From NCBI RefSeq assembly GCF_000002865.3, contig NW_001865039.1, positions 2,740,108-2,804,107 of the forward strand: 64,000 bases of DNA, written 5' to 3'. Every line of letters begins with the position of its first letter. The first letter of the stretch is position 1. Origin of the DNA: Monosiga brevicollis MX1 (Eukaryota; Opisthokonta; Choanoflagellata; Craspedida; Salpingoecidae). The notes under the pieces were generated by a model. That model had not been told where the DNA came from and made no database searches. It saw nothing but the letters and a program-made list of their open reading frames with translations. The position numbers and the translations under genes were made by a program. Positions 22,423 through 33,321 of the stretch are shown here, in pieces.

Positions 22423-22579
22423 CTGCAAATGCCGATGCAAGCACCCAGAGTGAGCTGAGGAAGGAAAGGCAGGCGGTGCAAGGCTGTCGCCGGCACGAGC
22501 ACGACCATGTACTCGCCTGTAAACAAATGCGCACATCATGCAAGCATTCCGTGCATTTGATATGGATATCCGTCGAGAT

Positions 22580-22629
22580 NNNNNNNNNNNNNNNNNNNNN
22601 NNNNNNNNNNNNNNNNNNNNNNNNNNNNN
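22580..22629. other. 50-base assembly gap (N run)
   Basis: Exactly 50 N, a conventional filler length, abutting a GA array on its right. The true size is unknown. It falls at the 5' end of TADA2. Confidence 0.99.

Positions 22630-22680
<51 letters not shown>
22630..22680 (+). repeat. (GA)n array beside the assembly gap
   Basis: About 50 bases of pure GA directly right of the N run; the array probably continues into the gap and broke the assembly. A short GT array follows at about 22703-22722. Confidence 0.95.
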
Positions 22681-22683
<3 letters not shown>

Positions 22684-22987
22684 TGAAGACAGAGACGCCT
22701 CGTGTGTGTGTGTGTGTGTGTGGTTTCCCTTTCGCGCATGCTTGAGTTCATTTCGCACTTTTTACTTCTTCGTGTGCTCGGGTGCAGCTCGGCTCTGAGC
22801 TCACCTTATGTGTTTGGTGGCGACGCCGCTCGGGCCGAGGATAGCTGCTGGGGAGCCAGGGTTGTGTCGGGTGAGGAGACTAGTCAAGGTTGGCTGCCGA
22901 CGAGGGCTAGTGTGTTTGAGCTCTTAGCGTGTTGCCCGGCGCTCGAGTGGGCACCACGTGTTGCCAACCCCGGCATCGCTTGTCACC
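22681..22987. promoter_or_regulatory. divergent spacer TADA2 / mitochondrial-type gene
   Basis: About 300 bases between the gap-flanking GA array and the start codon at 22988, presumably the promoter of the plus-strand gene and perhaps the lost first exon of TADA2. No coding signal seen. Confidence 0.4.
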
Positions 22988-25900
22988 ATGGCGTGGCGCC
23001 AGGTCTTCGCTGCACGGGGTCTAGGCGTGGGATGGAGGTCAAATATTCAGACTCGAGGTAAGCAGCTGGATGGAAGTGGTCTGGCCGTGCTGTGCTAGCC
23101 CTGCCACATCTCACCGCCTATCTGCGGTCAGGCATCATTACAAGAGTGTATCAACACGAAGGCCGGTTGGCGCTGCGTAGTGCCATCAAAGGAGACCGCA
23201 TTGGCGTGGTTGCTCCAGGAACCAAGCTTCAATTGCTCGAGTTTCGGCCCACTCCCGAGTCTGCAAAGGCGCTCGAGAATGATGCTGACTGGGCTCAGTT
23301 TCAGGCGAGCCCCGAGCCCGTCTGGACCCGCATTGTCGTGCCTCACCTCGACAAGGAGGGGTGGTGCCTGCTCCATCCAACGGCTTGCACAACGTCTGAT
23401 TTGGAATTAAACGGCGCTGCTTTTTCAGAGAGCCCTGCCAACAGGAGAACACCCTGGACAGTGACCCCCCTCCCCACGCCTTCTGCCGCTTCTGTGGCGC
23501 CCACCCCCTCTTTGGACTCGGCCGACGTTGATCTCGATGTAAACGGCCTAAACCTGGGCACTACGCCATCAAATGATGCCCACCTTGAGCCCCCAAGCGT
23601 CGCCTCTCACCAAAGTGTTGATGATGGCCTACCAGCTGTACCAGTGGCAGATTCGAAGACGCCGGAAGAAGCGTCGGTGAATGTTGATGATGTTTTCGCT
23701 CCGCAGCAGGGGCCGGCTGGACTTGACACCAATTTTCTCCAAGCCACCGCAGATCTCGTGGAACAAAGCCCTGCTCCGGCAACACCCTCGCATCATACCT
23801 CCACGGAGCCCACGCCTCGTTTTCGACACCCCAAGCCAGACCGCGCACCGCACTTTCAGCCCGAGGCCATTGCTCCCAACGACGCCCTAGCGCAACGTGT
23901 GGATGAGCTTTTACTGCACGATCAAGCCCCGGCATCAACCATCCTGGCCCAGGCTGTGCACGGACTGGATAGCGAGCGCTTCGTCATGCTCGTTCTCTTC
24001 TGGGCCAAACATTTGCTCGCCCGCGACCTCATTCAGCAGGTGCCACGCCCAACCCCCTGGTTACAGCGTTTGGCTTACGAGGCCACGAGACTGCCACAGG
24101 AGTTTCTGCGCACGACAGTCTTGGATCAGCTCTTTCAGATCGATGAGGTAGGCGCTCGCAACACATCCAATGCATTGGTGCTGGTATCGCCGTCTCCAGT
24201 TTGCCAACAAGGCTCGTCGCCCCGTCAGTCGATACAGCGCTGCTGTGGTGATTAACCACTGATGCCGTTGCGTGGATGTGCCCGCACCCTTGTCTAGCGT
24301 CACATGTCCGTCAGCCTGGAGGATCGAGCCATTCGTCGAGTCCGTCGCGTGCTCACCCAGTCACAGCCCTTGCAACTTCTCGCTACGCGCGTGGTCGAGA
24401 CCGTCAGTGCATCAGCCGACGAAGACCTTGAGCCCGAGGAGTTGCAGGTATGTGCGTGGGGCCGGTTTTAGTTCTCGCACCGACTCGTCAACAAGTTGAC
24501 CAACGTCCGCCGACAATCATCGCCCGACCTCCTCTCCATTTCATATCTTGTGGTCTGGTTCCGTTAGGCGGCTGCGCGAACGTTGCGCATCGCGCTGACT
24601 TTCAACATCAACACCCCAGCTGAATGTGCACGCATTGTGCGTGCGCTACAGTCCTCAAACCCGGCTCTGTTGCTGCCAGCTACCAAGCGCGACTTGGCAC
24701 TTCTCGGCCCAGCCGCCTTTTGTAGTCTTAGCGCTCATGACGTCTTGCTCCAAGCCTCACACGTGGATGTGGCCGCTCGATCCTACGGTCATCGCTCTTT
24801 CGCCGGCGATGCAGCGCTGTGGCTCTTTCCACACTTGCGCCCGGCCTTCATCAAGGCGAATCCCAAGGTTAGTGGATGAATCTTCCATTGAGCCTTGCTC
24901 ATCTTTCGTCGCGAGTAGATTTTCTTCTCATGTGTGAATCTTCAACTTTTGTAGTCGTTGGTCGGTGTTGCCATGTCTTTGGCCATGGCCAGTCAGTTGC
25001 CCGCAAGCACAGCACAGGCAATGCGCCAGCTTTTGAGTCAGTTGGACAACGAGGTTTTTGCCGAGGTAAGGCGCTGCTGGGCTTCCTTCCAATCGGTTGC
25101 TACCTCTGGCTCACTGCTTGGTCGTGATGCTTGATAGCTGAGCAACCATGAAGTAGCCCTGCTAATGTGGGCGTTGGGTGTGCATGCTGATCAGATACAG
25201 CCGGTGAGTGCGCGCTTAGCTTGCTAGATCGCGCAGAAACTTGGCCACTTTGATTGGTGTTCTTGCTTTGATGGTTGCCTGGATCCAAATCTAGTTGTCT
25301 GCTGACGTGGTCCACAGCGTGTGCGACCGCGTTACAAAAAACATCAAGACCATGTGGCGCAACGACTTGGCCCACCTTTTGTGGTCGTTTGAGGTGCTGT
25401 GCTCTTGCTCTTTTGTCTTAAGCGCATGCCTTTTCCATTTCGCTGTCACTCACCCCTATCTTCGTCGGGGCGGGTGTGTGTGTGTGTGTGTGTTGTTTAG
25501 CGTCTCAACGTGATGGCCGAGATGGGCACGCAACTGCACAATCAGATTAATGTTCTGGCCTCCCAGCCCGCCGGGGTCCGCAATGCGGCTGTACTGGTGA
25601 CATCTTTCTGTCCCTTACACGTCATCTCGCGCCAGCGCGTTTCGGGTTATGCGGAAGCCCGTATGTTTCATCGGGCTGCGTTGTTCTTGAAGTTGCGCGG
25701 AAAAGGACAAAGGACTGACTTTTGGGGTCACATCTTTGTTGTACTGCTGGATTGCATGTTAGTGGGTCGCGTGACTGGTCGCGTGCGTGGCAGCCCAGCC
25801 AATACAGAGGGCCTCAAACGGTTCCTTACTCAAGTTGACACAGCTCGCAAGGTTAGAATGCGGACTCTTACAATAGCTAAATGAGGACCAAATGGCACAG

Positions 25901-27783
25901 TTTTTGTGCGTCGCTGACTTTACTATCCGTCGTCTCGCTTAGGTGCGCCGTCTCGAATATCTGCAAAAACGGCAAGGAGAAGAGGCAGTCGCACAAGGCG
26001 GCAAGCCACCGCGCACCAAGGTCAGTCGTCTCACAACAAGAGTGCTCAATGACGCATCGCTCAGGTCATGGCTATCTGGCAGCGCTGGACTCATGTCGAC
26101 CTCGGGGGGAGGGGCATAGCCTTCCAAGTTGCAGACCTCCTACTTGATGCAAATAGCTCGCACTTGCTTGGTGCAGCTGGAGGAGATTGTTTTGGAACGC
26201 AATGCCGTCCTTACCTTGATGGGCAATAACATTGACAAGAGGTATCCTGTCGCTTGTCTGCTGATTTGAGCTTGCTCGCGCGGTGTACTGTGGCACCATG
26301 GGCATCCCTCTCGAAATGTTTAAGGAATAGATACGAGTAGGGTCTCAAGCACCATTCTTGGTTGCATGGTTTTGTCTCCTTCCGATGTATGTAGCTCTGC
26401 CAGCGATGAGACGAAGAGCAAGTTGCTGAGCATGGTGCGTTCAACTCAAGCCCAGAGATTAAAAAAAGTGCCCTCGGCTTTGCTTGCGACAATGGCTTCG
26501 TGGGTCTGCTCACCCAATTGGGGCGGCCATTTTTAGTTGAGCACAGCCTGGCGTGCTAGTTGGCACGAGTGCTGCTTTGACGAGGGCAAGGCTTTTTTGG
26601 ATCGCGGCACAACCATCATGCGCCAGGCCATGGAGATCCCGGAATTGCGGTAAGCCAGTGACCTCCAAAGAGATGTTGAGTCCCCCTCCGTCCTCCTTCT
26701 CTTTTCCGCCATTCTTTTCCGCCATTCTTAACAGAATGCTGGCTGCCTCCTTTTATGCCAAACAGGGCTTACTCTGCGCAGTGGCAAGCGGCTCTGCAAC
26801 AGTTTGTCAAGAATCGGGGTCGCATTTTGAATAACGAGGTTCTCGAGGGAGGTCCACGACCTTCCTTTAAAATATTTTCAAAGCGGTACGTCTCTGGTGC
26901 GCTCCTTTGTGCACCTGAATTTAGTGTTGAGTGTGTCCCAACATCCGCACGGTGCTGTCCGAGCGCCATGGCATCATGTCATCAGACTCACCAACGTGGT
27001 GGACTTACAGGGTGTTTAGTGAAGGCGTGCGCCTCGGTTTTCAACGGGCGGGCCTGGAGCGCCAGGTGCGGGTTGTGCGACTGTCGAAACCATGTTGTCA
27101 AGATCGGCTGGCCCCTTGAGACGGTGTTTTCATCTCACGGCAGAGGCGTTCTGAATGCCTTTTAGCGCTACCTCATGGCGTCAGCCACCAAGCCTCAAAT
27201 GGTGCAGGTTTTGCATCTGATGGATGGGCCTAAACCGGTGCGTGCTCGGCGGCACTTGAGAGTGTATGTGTTTGGAAAGTTGTGATGACTCGCTTCTCAT
27301 TTACAATTGCTGGTGGTGTGCCACCTGCACCTGCTGGGCTCTTTGCCACAACAGAGTTCGGGAGCCAAAAAAGAGCATCTGGTCACAGCCATGCTTGAGA
27401 ATTACTCGTCAAACCTTTTGGAACCGGAAATTCTTTTTCAAAGCTTGGTAGGTCCAGTCTGTGGCAGGGCAAGGAGCAAGCGCCATTGTAGACCGATCAC
27501 CGGCGCACGTTTCTTTGCAACGTTTTGGGACTATGTCATCTCATTCACACCTCTCTGCATATGCGTCTGGTTGCTGGGGTGTGCACAGCGACACGGCACC
27601 CCACAGGAATATCTCCTGGAGGTGGCGGCAGCACTGAGTTCAGAACAGCCCGGCCATGAAGACATGGATTCTGCTGCCAGTTCCTCTAAAAGCTTTGAGG
27701 AAGAGGATGATGATGATGAGGAGGATATCCTTGATCTATTGGACGACCTCGACTCGCTCGACAATCAATCAGCTCGCATGTAG
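22988..27783 (+). CDS. large multi-exon protein with probable mitochondrial presequence and helical repeats, function unknown
   Basis: The start has a strong context (CACCATGG) and an Arg-rich, acid-free N-terminus (MAWRQVFAARGLGVGWRSNI), as in mitochondrial presequences. Exons join with matching phases: 22988-23057, 23132-24147, 24298-24447, 24568-24867, 24955-25065, 25138-25203, 25295-25393, 25501-25851, 25943-26020, 26135-26241, 26404-26434. More exons run to the TAG at 27781. A beta-rich N-terminal module (GIITRVYQHEGRLALRSAIK...WTRIVVPHLDKEGWCLL) resembles an SH3-like fold; a Pro/Ser linker follows. Leu/Trp helical repeats come next (VALLMWALGVHADQIQP, NDLAHLLWSFERLNVMAEMG), resembling FASTK/OPR repeats of organellar RNA-binding proteins. 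The C-terminus is very acidic (EEEDDDDEEDILDLLDDLDS). Exons after 26434 are approximate, and the region could be two genes. Confidence 0.55.
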
Positions 27784-28413
27784 GACCTCCAATGGCGGGA
27801 GATGGCTTTTTTTTTTTATGTGCCCGATGATTTTGGCATTGTACTGCTTGTAAAGCGCCGAGCGCTAGTGAAGATGGGCTGGGCCGTGCCGGGTCGAACG
27901 TTCATACCGCCATGCCATGGTGGTCTGCATCCCTCCTCCCCAATGCACCTGCAATTGAAAAAAAAAATCAAACCAGAGTCGTTGTCCATGTCGTTGGTCT
28001 CCTATGCTATGGGTCAACAAGTCGGAACCTTCCCCACTCTCAAAGCATTTCCTGAAGCCCCGACGTTACATGTGCACCCACAGTTAGGTGTGCCACCTTA
28101 GTCATAAAACCGTGTTCAAAATCACACTTAAAACAGATATAGTGCGACGTTTAACACAGTTTGCTTGAGAACAACACAACTTTCTCCAAATCACACCCAA
28201 ACAACTGTGGCAAACACAAATGCGCGCCTCATGCATTTTCCTGTTTCTTCCTGTTCGCGCGCCTCTCTCTCTAACTTGAAACCTTTTGGAGCGTCAAGGA
28301 TTACAACCGGTCTTTCTCGACACGGCGGGCGACACGGGCGACACGGTGATTGCCCACTTGTTGGCTATCATTTGTACGGATTAGGTGGTATTATCTTTTT
28401 CAGTCTTGCACCG
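27784..28413. other. spacer between two plus-strand genes
   Basis: About 630 bases holding the end of the upstream transcript and the promoter of the RING-LysM gene. Short T and A runs at 27808-27818 and 27957-27968; no exon or repeat array. Confidence 0.5.
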
Positions 28414-30471
28414 ATGAGCATGAGTCGCCCATCTGCCTTGCCCTCGTACGGCTCGTGCGTACAGCCGTCTGCGCCAGTCGAGGATCAAGCCGCTGCAGAA
28501 CCAGTATGTTGCGCCTGTCAAATGCCGTGTGTCGATCAAACTGTTGTCGGTTCAACTGTGGCCCGGGGCTGCTTTGCAACATCTCATCTTGTGGCTTGCC
28601 TGCGCAGGTCTCACCCAATTCGCCGACGTCGCCGACTGAAGACAAATTCCAGTGCCACATCTGCTTCTCACAGGCCATTGATCATCGTTCGTGTCCCTCA
28701 TGCACCTCCATCTACTGTGGAGCCTGTCTCAACCGGTGGTACAGCAGCACCAATAACCCCAGTTGTCCAAATGTACGTAGCTGGTCGCGAGTGCCTCGCA
28801 TGCAGATGTCTCGCTTCTCCTTTGGTGCCTCATGCAATGTTCATCGTCTGTGACGTTCCGCAGTGCCGTCGTCCACACAGCTATGGAATGTTCACTCACG
28901 ATACTGAAGTGCAAGCACTGCTGGACCTCCAACCGGCCACTTGTTCGTTTTGTCGGACCAGCTGCCCACTGGGCGAGCTGCGAGCCCACGAGAGTACCTG
29001 CTTGGATGAAGTCGTCTCCTGCCCCTACAAGGGGTGTGCCCATCAAGCCGCCCGCCGCAACCTCGATATGCACACCGTCGTGTGCCCCATGGCCCCGCAC
29101 ATGTCCATGGTAGGTCAAGGCTTCCAGATCACCTGCACACAGACCGTTCCTTCCTAAGTGCACCTCTTCTACCCTGATTCGTAGGACCAAGTGGTGGACG
29201 CGGTCATGCGTCGTAGCGCGCAGGGTTGCGACGCGATGCAGGCTTCCATGTTCAGCCTCCTGGCCAACCAAGTCCGGGCGCTGAGCCAGGCCGCAGAAAG
29301 CGATGCTGAAAATGAGGATACCCTCATTCATCACGTCACCACTCGGGATACCCTGCCAGGGTTGGCCATTCGCTACGGTGGGTTTTTGCCCGCTCGAATT
29401 CTTTTATCCATGCCCTTGTTGTGTGGACCTGATCGTCTCTCATCTTGCGGCTGGCTGGTCTTAGATTGCAATGTGGAAGATATTACGCGTCTCAATCGAA
29501 TTTTCACCAATGTGGCTCTCTACGGGCGGCAGACCATCATCGTACCCAAGCCCAAAAATTTCCAGCCCAAGTAAGACACCCGACTTTGGTTGTGACGTAG
29601 TTTGCCTCTTGGGCCATCATCCCGCATCACCAGCGCATCACTTGCCCTGCTCATTCACTGTCGTGCTGCAGAATGGAGGAGAACGTCTCGCTCGAGGTGC
29701 TGGTGGCATTGCGCAAAAAGCAACTGACCCGCAAGCTCGCCTTCCACCATCAGCTTTCCCATGAAGAGGTGGGTGTTGCGTTTGGATCGCGCCCTTCCTC
29801 CCCGTGTCCACAAACATGCTCTCATGATGTTTTGGACCAAACTCAAACCTTTAGGCACTTTCCTATTTGCATCTTACCAAGTTCAACTATGAGCTGTCGG
29901 AGGTGCTGGTAGCTGGTCAGTCGGCCTCGGGCATGCGCACACGCGTACAGTGGCGTCACGGTTTCTCATATCAGACATGCTGTAACGGGTTCTGTGTGAT
30001 ACAGAGGATGAGCTGTGGACGCAACAGCACCGATCAGAGCAACCCAAGTCGTTTGATGCCTTTATGGCCCGTTTGGAGCGTGGCGCAGGGTTTTGTGGTT
30101 TTTGTCGCAAGAACCTCTCTGACAAGCGGGTTCGTGTCGGAAGCCCGATAGAGATGAGACGAGGGGACAAAGGGTCAGCGGGACGTTTTGACGGGTGCTC
30201 TTGACTTGCACTGGTTGACTTTGTTTTGACTGCGTGTTTGCAGGCCCACTGTAGCCACTGCGGCACCATTGTTTGCCACTCCTGCTCGCCCACAACGCTC
30301 AAGTCGATTGAGAAGCGCTACTTTGGGGTTACAAACCCAAGCACGCAAATGGATCAGGTCAATGTGTGCGGTGGTTGTCACCAAGAACTCTTATCTGAGC
30401 CTGGCTCCTACGACCAAAACCATGCCGTAAAGCTCAGCGGGGCTCAGGGTAGCCAGGGGTTTGAATTTTGA
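28414..30471 (+). CDS. RING - TRAF-type zinc finger - LysM - FYVE-like protein, probable E3 ubiquitin ligase
   Basis: Nine exons join with matching phases: 28414-28503, 28608-28772, 28864-29109, 29185-29377, 29465-29570, 29672-29768, 29855-29915, 30005-30129, 30244-30471; 436 residues. A RING finger at about 42-88 (FQCHICFSQAIDHRSCPSC, YCGACLNRW, CPN-C across a splice) is followed by TRAF-type fingers (CSFCRTSCPLGELRAHESTC, CPYKGCAHQAARRNLDMHTV). At about 210-265 is a LysM domain (HHVTTRDTLPGLAIRY, then EDITRLNRIFTNVALYGRQT) like that of animal LYSMD proteins. At the C-terminus is a FYVE-type finger (CGFCRKNLSDKR, AHCSHCGTIVCHSCS, VCGGC). There is no signal peptide or membrane span, so it should be cytosolic. 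RING implies ubiquitin transfer, TRAF fingers scaffold, LysM binds N-acetylglucosamine polymers in other proteins, FYVE binds endosomal phosphoinositide. The combined role is inference. Confidence 0.88.
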
Positions 30472-30994
30472 GCGTCAACGCCTTGAAGGTGCTCAGAACA
30501 TGCGTTACATATTTTTTTTCTTTTTCTTTTGCATGTACTTATGATCCAGACTTGGATTGTTGGCATTCATGTTCTCTGAGCAGCCATTCTTGGATTCTTT
30601 TTATGTGTGTGCTGCGTTGTGGCCCTTCTTATTCTTTGTCACCAAGAAAAAAAAAAAAACACATTGACATGTGAATAGGTGATAAGGAATAGGAGCCTCC
30701 GCGATGAACGATGTTGAGTGTGGCGATGGTGTTTTCGTGGTGGGACGCGTGGTAGTCGTTTTTAACTTGAAGCCTTTTGTTTTCTGGCTGGACAAGCTGC
30801 ACTTGAGCTGCGCCTGATCGTAATCGATTTCTTTTTCATCATAATAATACCACCATCTTTCTCAGTCATCGATGGCGAGGTGTGGTCAGTCCTAGTTATC
30901 TCTTGGTTGGGACGGCCATTATTTCGTGCGATGCATAAAGCATCCCAAGCATAGCTGATTTTGTAAATTGGTCTATTCCGCTCCGAGAATGGCG
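30472..30994. other. convergent spacer RING-LysM gene / SGNH esterase
   Basis: About 520 AT-rich bases between two converging 3' ends, with A12 at about 30648-30659. No exon or array. Confidence 0.5.
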
Positions 30995-32314
30995 TCAATG
31001 GTCGAGTTTTGTGGGAGTGTCCTTCGAAGCCGGGGACATGAACAAGGGGGGCGGAGCGTTGGGGATGGTTGCAATCTTGTTCACGAGCTGTGAAGCAATG
31101 GCATCGTGGTCCTCGACTCGGAAGTGAACGCCGTCGTAGGGGTCTGGTTCAAAAAGAGCCAAACAGTCTAGGTATAGCACCTTCATTTCACCGGCTAGGG
31201 CTGCCAGTAGGGGGGGCTGATCATCAAGTCACAAGGTCAAAAGCGAAAGGAAGAAGCGTGAGGATTGGCTAAAAGTGGGAGCAAGGATGAAGCGCAATAA
31301 AAAAGCACGGCATCGCATGAGCAAGCGCACCAAGGCTAGCGCCGTCGCGGCTGAGGTCTCACTGAAACCCCAGTCACGGGCAATGGGCGTCAGCTCGAGG
31401 CGAATCGGTGAGCACAAAATAATCTAACCCAAGGGCAGGATGCAGGCAGGAATGGTTGGGTAAGTTGAGGGCCGCAGAGCATAGGTGCAGGGTGGATTTT
31501 TGCAAGCACGCGAGGCATGCGAAGGAACGTGTGTGAGTAACGGGCAGGACGCGGGTATGGCGCCTTTGACCCATCGGGTTTGCTGACCTGCAGGGGTTGC
31601 TCTGCGCGGGTGACGGTGTGGCGGCGCATATCCAGCATGAGGTTGCGCAGCGCATCACGAATCAACGGCGCGGTCATGCGAAAGCGGTCTTGCAGGTCGT
31701 TGCCTCCCAAGGAGAGTATCTACGCACGCGCAGCGTGTTAAAGCACCGGGCCAAGGTGTAAGCTCGCAGGCCAGTCGGCAGCGCAAGCAGCTTGCATGAG
31801 GTCAGGGAGGGCGAGGGAAGGACGCACCACCGCATCGATAGGCTTGTGGGTGTGCAGCACGACAGGAAGGGCAGTGCGGCCATTGCAAGAGTAAGTGGCG
31901 TTGGCCGAGCCCAAAGGATCATCCAGGCAGGTAGTACGCCCGTTGAGGCCTGCTTCAATGACGTCAAAAGCTGGTCCCAGCATGGTTTGGAGGCGGCGCG
32001 TCCATCGCACATCCCTGATTCATGGGTGTGGTGTGCCACCAGTGAGCCGGAGCAGGTGATTCCTTGCACCAAGCACTTTTGAAGAGACGCGGCCGCGCTC
32101 GAGACGCGACTTTGACAACACCAACAACTTCACTTACACGCCGAGTCGCGTCTGGGTCACGGCATCATAACCTAGAGATTCAGGGGAGGCCGAGCCTTGT
32201 GAGATCAGAGGGCCACGCACTGACGGCACGTGGGGCTGGTTGAGTTGCTTGCGCACCCCAAGTGTTGCTATCGCCGTAGCAAAGGATGGTATAGGGCGTG
32301 GTAATCTTAGACAT
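30995..32314 (-). CDS. SGNH/GDSL-type esterase (arylesterase/TesA-like)
   Basis: Leftward from 32314: exon 1 carries block I, ITTPYTILCYGDSNTWG, with the nucleophile in GDSN. A short intron is removed to give SASPESLGYDAVTQTRLG, then an exon with WTRRLQTMLGPAFDVIEAGL and NGRTTCLDDPLGSA (block II Gly) and LHTHKPIDAV. The next exon has block III, GGNDLQDRFRMTAP, and the last has the catalytic Asp/His pair, DGVHFRVEDHDAIA. All four SGNH blocks are present, so it should be an active hydrolase. The VIEAGLNGRTT-DDP run is typical of bacterial-type arylesterases, so bacterial ancestry is possible, but the gene has several spliceosomal introns and host composition. No signal peptide is seen. The substrate cannot be inferred. 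The central exon joins are approximate. Confidence 0.83.
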
Positions 32315-32535
32315 GGCCCTTTTCGGTCTTTGAGTGGTGTGCGCGCGCGCCCCGGCAGGTGTCTGGCCAACCGGTCTGCCGTTTCACCGCCTCCAAGGAA
32401 AATGAGTCTTTTTTTTTTTTAATTTTTGTCGACAAATGTCAGCTGAGGTTTACCGCCAAAACAGGTACAAGCGTCACAAAAGCCACACTTTGCACAAAGA
32501 TAGTGCTACCACGTGTCAGAATGATCTGCAGCAGG

Positions 32536-32539
<4 letters not shown>

Positions 32540-32613
<74 letters not shown>
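32540..32613 (+). repeat. (CA)n microsatellite
   Basis: A pure CA array of about 74 bases in the divergent spacer. Confidence 0.97.
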
Positions 32614-32614
<1 letters not shown>

Positions 32615-32750
32615 CAGAGAGAAGATGGGCGGAACCAGCAGGAGCATCCCATCATCAGCTCCGCCCCTTTTCCCTTTATCGTTGCTGTGTATCTGACCCA
32701 CGCGATCATTTTCTTTTGTTATTTGCAAGGGTTTGTCTTCGTGCCTGTGT

Positions 32751-32883
32751 CTCTGTGTCTCTGTCTCTCTCTGCCCCCGTCTCTCTCTGTCTCTGTCTCC
32801 GTCTCTCTCTGTCTCTGTGTCTCTGTCTCTCTCTGTCTCTCTCTCCGTCTCTCTCTGTCTCTGTCTCTGTCTCTGTCTCTGTC

Positions 32884-32920
<37 letters not shown>

Positions 32921-32932
32921 GTGTCCTTTTGT
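32751..32932 (+). repeat. (CTCTGT)n pyrimidine-rich microsatellite
   Basis: About 180 bases of CTCTGT and TCTG units with few interruptions; repeat translations in all frames are artefacts. Confidence 0.95.
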
Positions 32933-33321
32933 CTCGCGGTGTCTTGGGTTGTCCGGCCTCGTTCTTGGGACCGAGCTGTGCTGTGCTGTGCTGTGCTGTT
33001 CGGGGTCATGCTCATCGGTTGCTGCGTGCCGTCGTTGGGTCGGTGTACTTAGGCTGGATTACAGTATCAGCGGGCTTGAGAGTCGTGACGTTGGTTGCTG
33101 ACTTTGAAAAATACATTGCCGACGACTTGCGCAGGGGAGCCATCCATCTGCCGCTGGCTTGATCTATTGTTCGGCCACTGTTGTCTGCGGGGGGACGTCC
33201 CTGTTCCCTCCTTGTGTGTTGAAAACGCTCCCGCGTCGCCAGCGGGCTAGCTTGTTCTGCGCGACGGCGACCACGTCGCGTGCTTGCGTGTTGCTGCTCC
33301 TTTTCATCAGCACCCTTCAAC

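Larger units (their letters stand above)
32315..33321. promoter_or_regulatory. divergent spacer SGNH esterase / HAD phosphatase with two arrays
   Basis: About 1 kb between divergent start codons. It contains a CA array (32540-32613) and a CTCTGT-type array (32751-32932). The right-hand 300 bases before 33322 probably hold the HAD promoter and leader. Confidence 0.5.

Noticed and set aside
22260-22798. Open frames that run through the N gap
   Set aside because: Their continuity is created by unknown bases and dinucleotide repeats; no real coding signal.
30995-32314. Recent horizontal transfer of the SGNH esterase from bacteria
   Set aside because: The sequence looks bacterial-type, but the gene has several spliceosomal introns and host-like composition. 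An old transfer stays possible; a recent one is unlikely.
32359-33162. 267-codon open frame through CA and CTCTGT arrays
   Set aside because: Repeat artefact; no splice signals or protein-like flanks.
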